The translations under genes and the position numbers were made by a program. Under the pieces are notes generated by a model. It was given only the letters and a program-made list of their open reading frames with translations, did not search any database and had not been told where the DNA came from. Shown here in pieces: positions 1 to 5,111 of a DNA stretch of 5,111 nucleotides; the first letter of the stretch is position 1, and each line of letters begins with the position of its first letter. This DNA comes from Casimicrobiaceae bacterium (GTDB taxonomy: Bacteria; Pseudomonadota; Gammaproteobacteria; Burkholderiales; Casimicrobiaceae), in assembly GCA_955652025.1 (NCBI GenBank), contig CATPAO010000145.1, positions 1 through 5,111 on the forward strand, read 5' to 3'.

Positions 1-308
1 ATGTCGGCGGACGCCGTCGTATGATCGACGAGGACGCTGCCTTCGGTCATTCCCGCCAGCGCGCCGGACTCGCCGGTTGCCACCGCTCGCACGTCGGCAT
101 CGTTGCCGACGCACATCATCACGAGCTCCGCACGTTGCGCGGCGTCGCGCGGTGTCGCCGCCGCTGTGCCGCCGAATTCCGTGACCCAGCGTGCCGCCTT
201 CGCCGCCGTGCGATTGAACACCGTGACATGGTGGCCGGCGCGCGCGAGATGCCCGGCCATCGGGTATCCCATCACGCCCAATCCCAGAAATGCGACGTGC
301 TTCGGCAT
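1..308 (-). CDS. NAD(P)-dependent oxidoreductase, 3-hydroxyisobutyrate dehydrogenase family (partial, C-terminus missing)
   Basis: This is the N-terminal 102 residues of a beta-hydroxyacid dehydrogenase; the rest lies beyond the window start. The reading gives MPKHVAFLGLGVMGYPMAGH at the N-terminus, a Rossmann fold with the family signature GLGxMGxxM (residues 9-17). It is followed by FNRT (31-34), where an Asn-Arg-Thr after the second strand usually goes with NADP(H) preference, and by VDHTTAS (94-100), which matches the family's substrate-binding segment. Family members reduce or oxidise small 3-hydroxy acids such as 3-hydroxyisobutyrate, tartronate semialdehyde or glyoxylate; the substrate cannot be told from this part. 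The gene lies 43 bp downstream of argH on the same strand, so co-transcription is likely. I chose the ATG at 308 because a GAAG sits 9 bases upstream of it; an in-frame ATG at 314 has that GAAG only 3 bases away. The family assignment is firm and the exact enzyme is open. Confidence 0.88.
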   Translation of the reverse strand, partial: MPKHVAFLGLGVMGYPMAGHLARAGHHVTVFNRTAAKAARWVTEFGGTAAATPRDAAQRAELVMMCVGNDADVRAVATGESGALAGMTEGSVLVDHTTASAD

Positions 309-351
309 GAGCATTTTCTTCAAGTCCGAATTGGGGTTTCCGCGCAAACGC

Positions 352-1806
352 TCACTTGCCGGGTAACGTCCGGCGCGCCGCGGCAATCGCCGCACGCACT
401 TGCGCCGGCGCCGTGCCGCCCGGATGACTGCGGCTCGCAACGGACCCGTCGAGCGTTAACACGCCGTAGACGTCGCCCTCGACTTGCTGCGCAAAACGTT
501 GCAAATCCGCGAGCGGCAAGTCGGCGAGATCGCAGCCCTTGGCTTCGGCGTGCCGCACGGTGCGCGCGACCGCTTCGTGCGCATCGCGAAAGGGCAGCCC
601 TTTGCGCACCAGGTAGTCGGCCAAATCGGTCGCCGTCGCGAAGCCCTCGCGCGCGGCGGCGCGCATACGTTCGACGTTCGCGGTCATGCCCGTCGCGACC
701 AGGTCGGTCATGATCGCGATCGCGTCCGCGAGCGTGTCGACGGTATCGAACAGCGGTTCCTTGTCCTCCTGGTTGTCTTTGTTGTACGCGAGCGGCTGCG
801 CCTTCATCAGCGTCAGCAGCGCGACCAGATGGCCGATCACGCGCGCCGCTTTGCCGCGTACGAGCTCGGGCACGTCCGGATTCTTTTTCTGCGGCATGAT
901 CGAGCTGCCGGTGCAGAAACGATCGGCCAGCGTGACAAAGCCGAAACGCGGATTCGACCACAACACGAGCTCTTCGGCGAAGCGCGACAAATGCACGATG
1001 ACGAGCGCCGCCGCAGCCGTGAATTCGATCGCGAAATCGCGATCCGAGACGGCATCGAGCGAGTTTTCGCAGATCGAATCGAAACCGAGCTCGCGCGCAA
1101 CCTGCTCACGATCGATCGGGTAGCTCGTGCCGGCGAGCGCCGCGCTACCCAGCGGCAGGCGGTTGACGCGGCGGCGGCAATCGGCGAAGCGCTCGAGATC
1201 GCGCGCAAACATCGCGTCGTACGCCATCAGATGGTGGCCGAACGTCACCGGTTGCGCGACCTGCAAATGCGTGAAGCCGGGCATCACGGTTTCCGCGTGT
1301 GCTTCCGCCACGTTGAGGAATGCGCGCCGCAAAAGGACGAGTTGCGCGGACAGGCCATCGATCGCGCCGCGGAGCCACAGCCGGATGTCGGTGGCGACCT
1401 GGTCGTTGCGCGAACGCGCCGTGTGCAGTCGCTTGCCGGCGCCGCCGATCAGATCGATCAATCGCCGCTCGATGTTGAGATGAACGTCCTCGAGCTCGCG
1501 CGTAAACCGAAAATCGCCACGCTCGATCTCGCCCGCGATCTGCCCGAGGCCGCGCTCGATCGCGGCGCGATCGTCGGCGGAAATGACCCCGTTCGCGGCG
1601 AGCATGCGAGCGTGCGCGAGCGACCCGGCGATATCGACCGCCGCCAGGCGCCGGTCGACATCGACCGACGCGTTGAATCGTTGCATGCGCGCCGACATCG
1701 GCTCCGCAAAGCGGCCCGACCAAGTGCCGTCGGACGGCACCGAGGCGGCGGTGGGCGTCGAATCGGCCGCTGATTCGTGGTTTTTCGGGGACGATGCGTT
1801 GGACAT
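352..1806 (-). CDS. argH: Argininosuccinate lyase
   Basis: ArgH splits argininosuccinate into arginine and fumarate, the last step of arginine synthesis, as a cytoplasmic homotetramer. The 484-residue protein carries all the landmarks of the fumarase/aspartase superfamily. WSGRFAEPM is at 29-37, the SRNDQVATD stretch at 132-140, and [12 protein letters not shown] at 175-186 with the conserved catalytic-region His180. TSYPID is at 227-232, and the superfamily signature [12 protein letters not shown] at 300-311 is in the mobile loop that holds the catalytic serine. [15 protein letters not shown] (340-354) and the C-terminal [14 protein letters not shown] (454-467) are also typical. E. coli ArgH has about 457 residues, so this one has a Ser/Ala/Pro-rich extension of roughly 20 residues before the conserved core. 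The ATG at 1806 has no clear Shine-Dalgarno sequence. The frame stays open to an ATG at 1932, but the extra 42 residues look like translated leader and have no family counterpart. The gene is divergent from the algZ-like kinase. Confidence 0.97.
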   Translation of the reverse strand: MSNASSPKNHESAADSTPTAASVPSDGTWSGRFAEPMSARMQRFNASVDVDRRLAAVDIAGSLAHARMLAANGVISADDRAAIERGLGQIAGEIERGDFRFTRELEDVHLNIERRLIDLIGGAGKRLHTARSRNDQVATDIRLWLRGAIDGLSAQLVLLRRAFLNVAEAHAETVMPGFTHLQVAQPVTFGHHLMAYDAMFARDLERFADCRRRVNRLPLGSAALAGTSYPIDREQVARELGFDSICENSLDAVSDRDFAIEFTAAAALVIVHLSRFAEELVLWSNPRFGFVTLADRFCTGSSIMPQKKNPDVPELVRGKAARVIGHLVALLTLMKAQPLAYNKDNQEDKEPLFDTVDTLADAIAIMTDLVATGMTANVERMRAAAREGFATATDLADYLVRKGLPFRDAHEAVARTVRHAEAKGCDLADLPLADLQRFAQQVEGDVYGVLTLDGSVASRSHPGGTAPAQVRAAIAAARRTLPGK

Positions 1807-1927
1807 GGGCGATCGAAGCGTCGGGCGGCTTGCGCCCCGTGTGCCGCTTGCCGAGAATAGCCTGAGATGACGGTGGAATTCGAAGAACGCGGCGAAGCTG
1901 CATCGCGGCCGGAAGTCCGGCACGGCA

Positions 1928-1946
1928 GGCATGATGCTTGCATGCC
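1928..1946. repeat. Inverted repeat, possible operator
   Basis: GGCATG (1928-1933) and CATGCC (1941-1946) are perfect inverted copies around the 7-base spacer ATGCTTG. The arrangement fits a small dimer-binding site in the divergent promoter region. Six-base arms can also arise by chance, so the call is tentative. Confidence 0.3.
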
Positions 1947-1947
1947 G

Positions 1948-1966
1948 ATTCCGCTATGCGGGGAAT
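1948..1966. repeat. Bulged inverted repeat next to the -10 island
   Basis: ATTCCGC (1948-1954) and GCGGGGAAT (1958-1966) pair as CCGC-TAT-GCGG plus outer ATT/AAT arms, with two unpaired G residues on the right side. It abuts the TATAAT/TATAAG island. It could be an operator or, in an argH transcript starting above it, a hairpin near the 5' end. No family of site is recognised. Confidence 0.25.
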
Positions 1967-1970
1967 TATA
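1965..1970 (-). promoter_or_regulatory. Candidate -10 element for argH
   Basis: Read on the minus strand this is a perfect TATAAT. It would place the argH transcription start near 1958 and give a leader of about 150 bases before the ATG at 1806. No good -35 hexamer lies 15-18 bases upstream on the minus strand (CGGGAA or similar), so the promoter would need an activator or be weak. On the plus strand an overlapping TATAAG (1967-1972) could serve the kinase gene, but that would put the start only a few bases from its ribosome binding site. Confidence 0.35.
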
Positions 1971-1981
1971 AGGCAAAGGAC

Positions 1982-1985
1982 GGAG
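1982..1985 (+). promoter_or_regulatory. Ribosome binding site that sets the kinase start at GTG 1992
   Basis: GGAG, preceded by AAGGA at 1976-1980, stands 6 bases before GTG 1992. The in-frame alternatives at TTG 1938 and ATG 1956 have no comparable purine-rich sequence upstream. This decides the start in favour of GTG 1992. Confidence 0.65.
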
Positions 1986-1991
1986 TTTCCC

Positions 1992-3107
1992 GTGCTGCCT
2001 GACCTGCGCAATCTCGGCACGATCCTGCGCGTCCTGCTCGCGGTCAATGGGGCCGCGCTGGTCGTGGCGTTTGCGCGCGAGCAGCGCTGGAACGGCGTGA
2101 TGGCGGAGTGGATCGGGCTCACGAGCTATATCGAGCCGCATCTGCTGATGGAGCTCGTCCTGCTGGCTCTGATCGCGCCCTGGTTGTCGCGACAACGCTA
2201 TGCCGTCGGCGCCGGAGCGATCGTGGCGATCACGATCGCGGTCGGCATCGCGACGCATGCGCTGTTCGACAGGATGCTGCCGGGCAACGCCGGCTCGCTG
2301 CCGCGGCAGCTGATTTTCGCGCTTGCGGCCGCGCTGGCGCTGCTATCTTATTTTCGGTTGCGTGTGAAGGCGCTATCGCCGGCGGTCGCCGAAGCGCGAT
2401 TGCAGGCGTTACAGGCGCGGATTCGGCCGCATTTCCTGTTCAACAGCATCACCGCGGTGCTGTCGCTGGTGCGAAGCGATCCGCAACGCGCCGAGACTGC
2501 GCTCGAAGACATGGCCGACCTGTTTCGCGTGCTGATGCGTGACAACCGCGAATTGACGCGACTCGAGGATGAAGTGCTCTTGTGCCGGCAATACCTCGAT
2601 CTGGAAAAGCTGCGCCTGGGCGAGCGTCTCGTCGTCGACTGGAACGTGAAGAGCATGCCCGAAGACGCGCTGGTGCCGCCGCTGGTGTTGCAGCCGCTGA
2701 TCGAAAACGCCGTGTATCACGGCATCGAGCCGTCGAGCGAGCCCGGCACATTGTCGATCAATGTGTTTCTGTCGCGCGGCGAAGTGCATGCCATCCTGAG
2801 GAATCCGGTGCTCGACAACGGACGCCGCCACCAGTCGGGCAACCGGATGGCGCTCGACAACGTGCGCGAGCGCCTGGCGCTGCATTTCGATGCCGAGGCG
2901 AGCCTCGAATCGCGCGTGACGAAGGATAGCTACGAGGTGCATATCCGTTTGCCCTACCGAACCAAGCGGGCGGAGGCGTCGACCGATGCACGCGAAGCCG
3001 CACCGCGTCACGCCGGCAATCAACGCAACAACGCGCATCGCGCGCGCGCCGTCATGCGACCGCGGCGACTCTCCGGTGTGCCATTGACGGAGGTGACCGG
3101 TGGTTGA
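1992..3107 (+). CDS. algZ: Membrane sensor histidine kinase, LytS/AlgZ (FimS) type
   Basis: This is a 371-residue inner-membrane sensor kinase of the His_kinase (LytS/YehU) family that would phosphorylate the AlgR-like regulator encoded next. Four hydrophobic segments lie at about 11-28, 51-65, 72-92 and 105-121, with no separate periplasmic or PAS domain. The family's histidine box RPHFLFNS follows, with His147 as the likely phosphorylated residue. The N-box LQPLIENAVYHGIEP is at 233-247 (Asn239). The glycine-rich ATP-lid motif is degenerate: GNRMALDNVRERL (283-295) stands where many LytS proteins have GxGxGLxN. As I recall, Pseudomonas FimS/AlgZ is likewise atypical in its kinase motifs. 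After the expected end near LPYR (320-323) there is a 48-residue Arg-rich tail. The start is GTG 1992, chosen by its ribosome binding site; a longer reading from TTG 1938 adds 18 residues. The gene overlaps the regulator by 8 bp. The divergent argH neighbour matches the Pseudomonas argH/fimS-algR locus. The signal sensed cannot be inferred. Confidence 0.9.
   Translation: MLPDLRNLGTILRVLLAVNGAALVVAFAREQRWNGVMAEWIGLTSYIEPHLLMELVLLALIAPWLSRQRYAVGAGAIVAITIAVGIATHALFDRMLPGNAGSLPRQLIFALAAALALLSYFRLRVKALSPAVAEARLQALQARIRPHFLFNSITAVLSLVRSDPQRAETALEDMADLFRVLMRDNRELTRLEDEVLLCRQYLDLEKLRLGERLVVDWNVKSMPEDALVPPLVLQPLIENAVYHGIEPSSEPGTLSINVFLSRGEVHAILRNPVLDNGRRHQSGNRMALDNVRERLALHFDAEASLESRVTKDSYEVHIRLPYRTKRAEASTDAREAAPRHAGNQRNNAHRARAVMRPRRLSGVPLTEVTGG
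3089..3093 (+). promoter_or_regulatory. Ribosome binding site of the algR-like gene, inside the kinase gene
   Basis: GGAGG stands 6 bases before GTG 3100, within the last codons of the kinase gene. It supports the GTG start and suggests that the two proteins are made by coupled translation. Confidence 0.75.
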
Positions 3108-3882
3108 AGGCGCGCTTCGGGTACTCATCGTCGACGACGAGGCGCCGGCGCGGCGACGCTTGCGCGAGCTCCTGGACGACTGCACCGGCGCCTTGCCGCT
3201 ATCGATCGTCGGGGAAGCGCAGCACGGCCGCGAGGCGCTCGACCTCCTGCAAACGGCGCCGGCGGAGCTCGTGCTGACCGACATCCACATGCCCGACATG
3301 GACGGGATCGAGCTCGCGCGCCACCTCCTCAAGCTCGCGCATCCGCCGGTCGTGATATTCACCACGGCGTTCCACGAGCATGCGGTGCAGGCGTTCGAGG
3401 TCAATGCCATCGATTACTTGGTCAAGCCGGTGCGCGTGCAGCGATTGCTGTCCGCGTTGCAGAAAGTGCCGCGATTGAAGCCGATCGGCGCCGACAGGCT
3501 CGCGCAACTCCTCGCGTCGGCGCGACGGTTCTTGTCCGTCACCGAGCGCTCGCGCGTCGTGCTGGTGCCGATCGAGAGCGTCGTCTATCTGAAGGCCGAG
3601 CTCAAATACATCACGATCCGCACCCGCGAGCGCGAATTCCTGCTCGAGGAGTCGCTGACGCGGCTCGAAAACGAATTCGGCGCGCGATTCATTCGCGTGC
3701 ACCGCAATTGCCTCGTGGCGCGCGAGCACGTGCGCGGCTTCGAGCGGCGGGTCGGCAACGACGGCGATGCGCATTGGGAAGTGCTGCTGCACGGCATTTC
3801 CGAGACGCATCCGGTGTCGCGGCGCCAGCAGTTCATCGTCCGCGACATCGGCCGCGAATCGATCAACGGCGCCGCGGCGTGA
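3100..3882 (+). CDS. algR: LytTR-family response regulator, AlgR type
   Basis: This is a 260-residue cytoplasmic DNA-binding response regulator; Pseudomonas AlgR is 248 residues. The receiver domain spans about 5-122. Its acidic pocket is Asp12/Asp13 in VLIVDDEAPARRRL, the phosphoacceptor is Asp61 in LVLTDIHMPDMDGIEL, the switch residues are Thr88/Thr89 in IFTTAF, and the conserved lysine is Lys109 in YLVKPV. A linker leads to a LytTR DNA-binding domain at about 143-250, shown by SVVYLKAELKYITIRT (160-175), the RFIRVHRNCLVA segment (196-207) and the terminal PVSRRQQFIVRDI (238-250). All key receiver residues are present, so phosphorylation control is expected. The gene starts at GTG 3100 with a strong ribosome binding site and overlaps the kinase gene by 8 bp, so the two form a cognate pair. 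In Pseudomonas, AlgR controls alginate, type IV pili and virulence genes; the targets here are unknown. Confidence 0.93.
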   Translation: MVEGALRVLIVDDEAPARRRLRELLDDCTGALPLSIVGEAQHGREALDLLQTAPAELVLTDIHMPDMDGIELARHLLKLAHPPVVIFTTAFHEHAVQAFEVNAIDYLVKPVRVQRLLSALQKVPRLKPIGADRLAQLLASARRFLSVTERSRVVLVPIESVVYLKAELKYITIRTREREFLLEESLTRLENEFGARFIRVHRNCLVAREHVRGFERRVGNDGDAHWEVLLHGISETHPVSRRQQFIVRDIGRESINGAAA

Positions 3883-3915
3883 TGGCGTAAGCAGGGAGAA
3901 GGCAGGGAGGCAGCG

Positions 3916-3932
3916 GCACCCGCGGAGGGTGC
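3916..3932. terminator. Short GC hairpin after the response regulator
   Basis: GCACCC (3916-3921) and GGGTGC (3927-3932) form a 6-bp perfect stem with loop GCGGA. No run of T follows, so it is not a classical intrinsic terminator. It may act as a 3' stem for the two-component transcript or simply be chance in GC-rich sequence. Confidence 0.3.
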
Positions 3933-3934
3933 GC

Positions 3935-3940
3935 TACACT
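3935..3940 (+). promoter_or_regulatory. Possible -10 element for the PfkB kinase gene
   Basis: TACACT matches four of six positions of TATAAT and sits 47 bases before the kinase ATG, which would give a leader of about 40 bases. The sequence 17 bases upstream (AGCGGC) is a poor -35 hexamer. The call rests on position and on the -10 alone. The rest of the 105-bp gap (3883-3987) shows no gene. Confidence 0.3.
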
Positions 3941-3987
3941 TCGCCGCCGCCTTATCTCCCCGCCACCTCGATATTTCGCCATTTTCC

Positions 3988-4923
3988 ATGCGGACGCTCA
4001 TCTGCGGATCGCTCGCGTTCGACACCATCATGGTGTTCCCCGATCGTTTCGGGAGGCACATCCTTCCCGAGCAGACGCACGTGCTTTCGGTCTCGTTCCA
4101 GATCGGCGAAATGCGGCGCGAATGGGGCGGCTGCGCGGGCAACATCGCCTACAACCTGAAGGGCCTGGGCGGTCTGCCGGTCGTGATGGCGACGCTGGGT
4201 GACGATGGCGGCGGCTATCGCGCACGACTCTCGGAGCTCGGGATCGCGACCGACGGTGTGCGGAGCGTGCCGGACACGTACACGGCGCAGGCATTCATCA
4301 TCACCGATCTCGACGACAACCAGATCACGGCCTTCCACCCGGGTGCCATGAATCGCTCGCATCTATGCCGCGTCGGCGACGTGCACGACATCGGGCTCGG
4401 CATCGTTGCCCCCGACGGCAAGGAAGGCATGCTGTCGCACGTCGGGGAGTTTGCGGCGGCCGGCACTCCGTTCATCTTCGATCCCGGCCAAGGTTTGCCG
4501 CTCTTCGACGGCGCGGAACTGACCGCGATGATCGAACGCTCGACGTATTTGACGGTCAACGACTACGAGGCGCGGCTGTTGTCGGAGCGCACCGGATTTT
4601 CGATCGGCGACTTGGCGGAACGGGTCGATGCGTTGGTCGTCACGCTGGGCGGCGAGGGTTCGGTGATCCATGCCGGCGGCGCGACGTACGCGATACCGGC
4701 GGTCAAGCCGCAGGCGGTGGTCGATCCGACCGGCTGCGGCGATGCCTATCGCGCGGGAATGCTGTTTGGCATCGCGCAGCACTGGGACTGGGAGCGGACG
4801 GGCCGGCTCGCGTCGGTGATGGGATCGCTGAAGATCGCCTCGCGCGGCGCCCAGAACCACGCGGTCAACCGGGAGATCGTCGCGGCGTTATACGCGAGAG
4901 CGTTCGGCGAACGCGTATTCTAG
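3988..4923 (+). CDS. PfkB-family carbohydrate/nucleoside kinase, probably adenosine kinase
   Basis: This 311-residue cytoplasmic kinase belongs to the ribokinase/PfkB family, which transfers the gamma-phosphate of ATP to a hydroxymethyl group of a sugar or nucleoside. The N-terminal GSLAFDTIM (7-15) is the substrate-binding strand with its Asp. GGCAGNIAYNLKGLGG (47-62) is PfkB signature 1, and NDYEA (191-195) contains the NxxE Mg/phosphate motif. DPTGCGDAYRAG (246-257) is signature 2, with Asp252 as catalytic base and the anion hole before it. The segment RFGRHILPEQTHVLSVSF (20-37) and the HPGAM motif (117-121) resemble mycobacterial adenosine kinase (AdoK) as I remember it, so adenosine to AMP salvage is the best guess; another sugar or nucleoside substrate is possible. 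The ATG at 3988 has no clear Shine-Dalgarno sequence (ATTTCGCCATTTTCC precedes it). The gene follows the algR-like gene after 105 bp, and its TAG shares its last base with the ribosome binding site of the next gene. Confidence 0.87.
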   Translation: MRTLICGSLAFDTIMVFPDRFGRHILPEQTHVLSVSFQIGEMRREWGGCAGNIAYNLKGLGGLPVVMATLGDDGGGYRARLSELGIATDGVRSVPDTYTAQAFIITDLDDNQITAFHPGAMNRSHLCRVGDVHDIGLGIVAPDGKEGMLSHVGEFAAAGTPFIFDPGQGLPLFDGAELTAMIERSTYLTVNDYEARLLSERTGFSIGDLAERVDALVVTLGGEGSVIHAGGATYAIPAVKPQAVVDPTGCGDAYRAGMLFGIAQHWDWERTGRLASVMGSLKIASRGAQNHAVNREIVAALYARAFGERVF

Positions 4924-4928
4924 GGAGG
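4923..4928 (+). promoter_or_regulatory. Ribosome binding site of the lipoprotein gene
   Basis: GGGAGG begins on the last base of the kinase stop codon and lies 6 bases before ATG 4935. The tight packing suggests that the two genes share a transcript. Confidence 0.7.
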
Positions 4929-4934
4929 CAATCG

Positions 4935-5111
4935 ATGGATATCCGGGCCCACAGTTTTCGCACCGCGGCAATTGCGCTCGCGCTGTCCGCCGTCGTCGCG
5001 GGATGTGCGACGCCGTACCCACCTTATCGCTACTACCGCGGCGAGGCGCAACGCGCCCAATCGATCGAACTCGGCGTCATCGAGGGTATTCGTCCGGTCG
5101 GACTCGAGGGG
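4935..5111 (+). CDS. Outer-membrane lipoprotein, SlyB/glycine-zipper-like (partial, C-terminus missing)
   Basis: The first 59 residues are visible and the gene runs off the window end. Residues 1-23 form a lipoprotein signal peptide: charged MDIRAHSFR, a hydrophobic AAIALALSAVV, then the lipobox VAGC with Cys24 as the lipidated residue. The residue after the cysteine is Ala, not Asp, which favours outer-membrane sorting. A Pro/Tyr-rich linker (TPYPPYRYY, 26-34) follows. The last visible stretch, IELGVIEGIRPVGLEG (44-59), resembles the segment just before the glycine-zipper (2TM/17-kDa antigen) domain in SlyB-type proteins, where GVVxxVRxVxIEG is common. The zipper itself would lie beyond the window, so that family call is an inference. 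ATG 4935 has a strong ribosome binding site and lies 11 bp after the kinase stop codon. SlyB-like proteins are thought to support outer-membrane integrity. Confidence 0.72.
   Translation, partial: MDIRAHSFRTAAIALALSAVVAGCATPYPPYRYYRGEAQRAQSIELGVIEGIRPVGLEG

Larger units (their letters stand above)
1807..1991. promoter_or_regulatory. Divergent control region between argH and the sensor kinase
   Basis: These 185 bp separate two divergent genes and must hold the promoter of each, unless a promoter lies inside a coding region. The most AT-rich island is GAATTATAAGG at 1963-1973. The region also carries an inverted repeat at 1928-1946 and a bulged one at 1948-1966, described separately. I found no copy of the Pseudomonas AlgR consensus (CCGTTCGTC) on either strand, and no obvious arginine-repressor box. 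The interval 1807-1932 is open in the argH frame, but I regard it as untranslated leader. Confidence 0.6.

Noticed and set aside
21..713. A 230-codon plus-strand open frame at the window start
   Set aside because: It runs antisense to the dehydrogenase and argH, both of which have clear family signatures on the other strand.
700..1620. Many CGATCG/GCGATCGC-like words in argH, suggesting a HIP1-type or other scattered repeat
   Set aside because: I see an exact GCGATCGC only rarely (for example at 716-723). The rest are in-frame Asp, Ile and Arg codons of a GC-rich gene, so codon bias explains them.
484..1773. A 429-codon plus-strand open frame antisense to argH
   Set aside because: It lies wholly opposite the conserved argH reading frame, its translation is Arg/His-rich without recognisable motifs, and such long antisense frames are common opposite GC-rich genes.
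1807..1991. AlgR autoregulatory binding site in the divergent region
   Set aside because: No CCGTTCGTC or close variant was found on either strand, so I do not claim one.
1145..2258. Long minus-strand open frames (325 and 266 codons) across argH and the 5' part of the kinase gene
   Set aside because: They are frame shadows of argH and of the kinase gene, with biased Arg/Ser-rich translations and no domain signals.
2409..3410. A 333-codon minus-strand open frame opposite the two-component genes
   Set aside because: It overlaps two strongly supported plus-strand genes, has low-complexity composition, and shows no family motif.

Overview
The window looks like a chromosomal housekeeping segment from a GC-rich proteobacterium. 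A betaproteobacterium of the Burkholderiales type is most likely, judged from protein similarity recalled from memory and from gene order; no database search was possible. Nearly all of the sequence is coding, the third codon positions are strongly G/C, and I see no mobile element, tRNA, rRNA or CRISPR array.

Left half, minus strand: argH (argininosuccinate lyase, last step of arginine synthesis) reads leftward from 1806 to 352. It is followed after 43 bp by the N-terminal part of a 3-hydroxyisobutyrate-dehydrogenase-type NAD(P)-binding oxidoreductase, which is cut by the window start.

Centre: a 185-bp divergent intergenic region (1807-1991) separates argH from a plus-strand two-component pair. 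It holds an AT-rich -10-like element readable on both strands and two small inverted repeats. The pair is a membrane sensor kinase of the LytS/AlgZ (FimS) type and a LytTR response regulator of the AlgR type. The two genes overlap by 8 bp and are almost certainly translationally coupled. The argH / algZ-algR divergent arrangement is the one known from Pseudomonas.

Right half, plus strand: a 105-bp gap (3883-3987) with a short hairpin and a possible -10 element precedes a PfkB-family sugar/nucleoside kinase that most resembles bacterial adenosine kinase. Its stop codon shares a base with the ribosome binding site of a lipoprotein gene that runs off the window end. That lipoprotein looks like the start of a SlyB/glycine-zipper outer-membrane lipoprotein. 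In Pseudomonas, hemC follows algR; here the kinase takes that place, so the synteny is broken at this point.

The genes belong to separate functions: arginine synthesis, envelope or metabolite signalling, nucleoside salvage and the outer membrane. I see no sign of a novel multi-gene system. The points most worth checking are the divergent control region, the loss of hemC linkage, and the arginine-rich C-terminal tail of the sensor kinase.
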